A stretch of 64,000 bases of DNA from assembly GCF_950295315.1 (NCBI RefSeq), contig NC_080176.1:30387669-30451668 (forward strand). The letters run 5' to 3'. The translations under genes were made by a program, and so were the position numbers. Within the stretch, counting starts at the first letter, position 1, and every line of letters begins with the position of its first letter. The notes beneath the pieces are model-generated. The model did no database searches, was not told the origin of the DNA, and worked only from the letters and a program-made list of their open reading frames with translations. Below are positions 63,364-64,000 of the stretch, piece by piece. This DNA comes from Erinaceus europaeus. Its lineage: Eukaryota; Chordata; Mammalia; Eulipotyphla; Erinaceidae.

Positions 63364-64000
63364 CTCCCTCATATCTTGAATCCTACTTAGCACAGATGCC
63401 AGTTGGTGCAGACTTTCTTGTTGTCAATATCTCCAATACTTCTCCAAGGCCTGTCAGGCCAGCCCATCTACCAAAGTGATGGTGAGTCCCTCCAAGGAAG
63501 GTTTGAGCCTCATTCAGCTTCCTCTGTCAACTGAGAAAGGAATGACAGAGGCAGAGAGGATTTGAGAAAATGACATTACTTCAATTTCCAAGGGTCCTGA
63601 AGGTGTAAGCAAGTCACTTCTTGTTCTGCAGCTTTCTCCCACTTCCATCTGGCTTCTGAGCACACAGGGTTACTAGAATCTTCCGGATGAAAAGTCCTTA
63701 TTCAGGACCCAAGTACTTAGCACATGTGCATTAGGTATCTGGCACATGCATTTGCCCATGAAGGTGTGAGAGTTTTTTGCTGACTCAATAAATACTGATG
63801 GAGAAGAAAACAAGAGCACACACATGAAGGATTTGGACAAGGTGTGATGTTATGTAGTCACATACTGTAATTATCCAGGTTCCAAGTACCAGGCTGAGTG
63901 ATTTCAACAATTCAGGAACAAGACAGCATGTTGTAAGATGCAGATTATTTGTCATGAACACTAAGCATAGGACCTTCCCAGGGCCTTGCCTTCACCATAA
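63364..64000. other. No recognised feature
   Basis: Repeat-poor DNA to the end of the window, with no ORF or RNA gene. Confidence 0.45.

Overview
The window is repeat-saturated nuclear DNA of a placental mammal. The dominant tRNA-derived SINE families, with a pol III type A box and B box, a cacctgcaggggga/gcttcacaagtggtgaagcagtgctgcagg core, a CT-rich stretch and an A-rich tail, look to me like those of hedgehogs (Erinaceus). That assignment is from memory of the SINE, not a search. L1, MIR and endogenous-retrovirus LTRs support a eutherian mammal. I recognise no host protein-coding exon, no intact structural RNA gene and no CRISPR or prokaryotic feature. The window reads as a gene desert or the inside of a large intron.

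Working labels used below: SINE type A (about 280-355 bp, youngest; head gtcgggcggtggcgcagtgggtt, body with CAACAA run and a second module ggcctccaggagcagtgg ... ccccagcaataaccctgg); type B (about 200 bp; head ggccaggtggtggcacacctgg, same body without the second module); type C (head gagatagcataatggttatgc, then cataagccagagctgagcagtgctctgg); type D (head ggaggtggcgcagtggataaagc, then ctcaagcatgaggtcctgag); type E (older; head agatagctcaccaggtagagc, with accaggcttcgaacc-like B box).

Layout. 0-5 kb: SINEs, a truncated 5S rRNA pseudogene, an old repeat split by an LTR-like insert, and an inverted SINE pair. 5-9 kb: a MIR split by a SINE, an L1 ORF2 relic, then about 1.6 kb of repeat-poor sequence holding the best conserved-noncoding candidate, then a 42-bp tailless SINE head with perfect target-site duplications (TSDs). 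9-20 kb: L1 3' ends, many SINEs including one very young type A copy, and an LTR-like block. 20-30 kb: an L1 relic with a SINE/LTR nest, microsatellites, L1 3' ends and a solo LTR. 30-45 kb: SINE clusters, MIRs, an unusual G-poor AT satellite and repeat-poor islands. 45-53 kb: a third solo LTR with an expanded internal array, nested SINEs, and L1 inside L1. 53-58.1 kb: the largest element, an L1 with ORF1, a partial ORF2 lacking the whole reverse transcriptase, and a 3' UTR also seen in the shorter L1 pieces. 58-64 kb: SINEs, a further solo LTR with a triplicated 35-bp block, an ancient L1 3' end and purine arrays.

Nothing here forms an operon or pathway. The biology is the record of retrotransposition: insertion order can be read from nesting and TSDs, with MIR and ancient L1 first, then types E/C/D/B, then type A SINEs and the LTRs. 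No autonomous element in the window looks able to move now.
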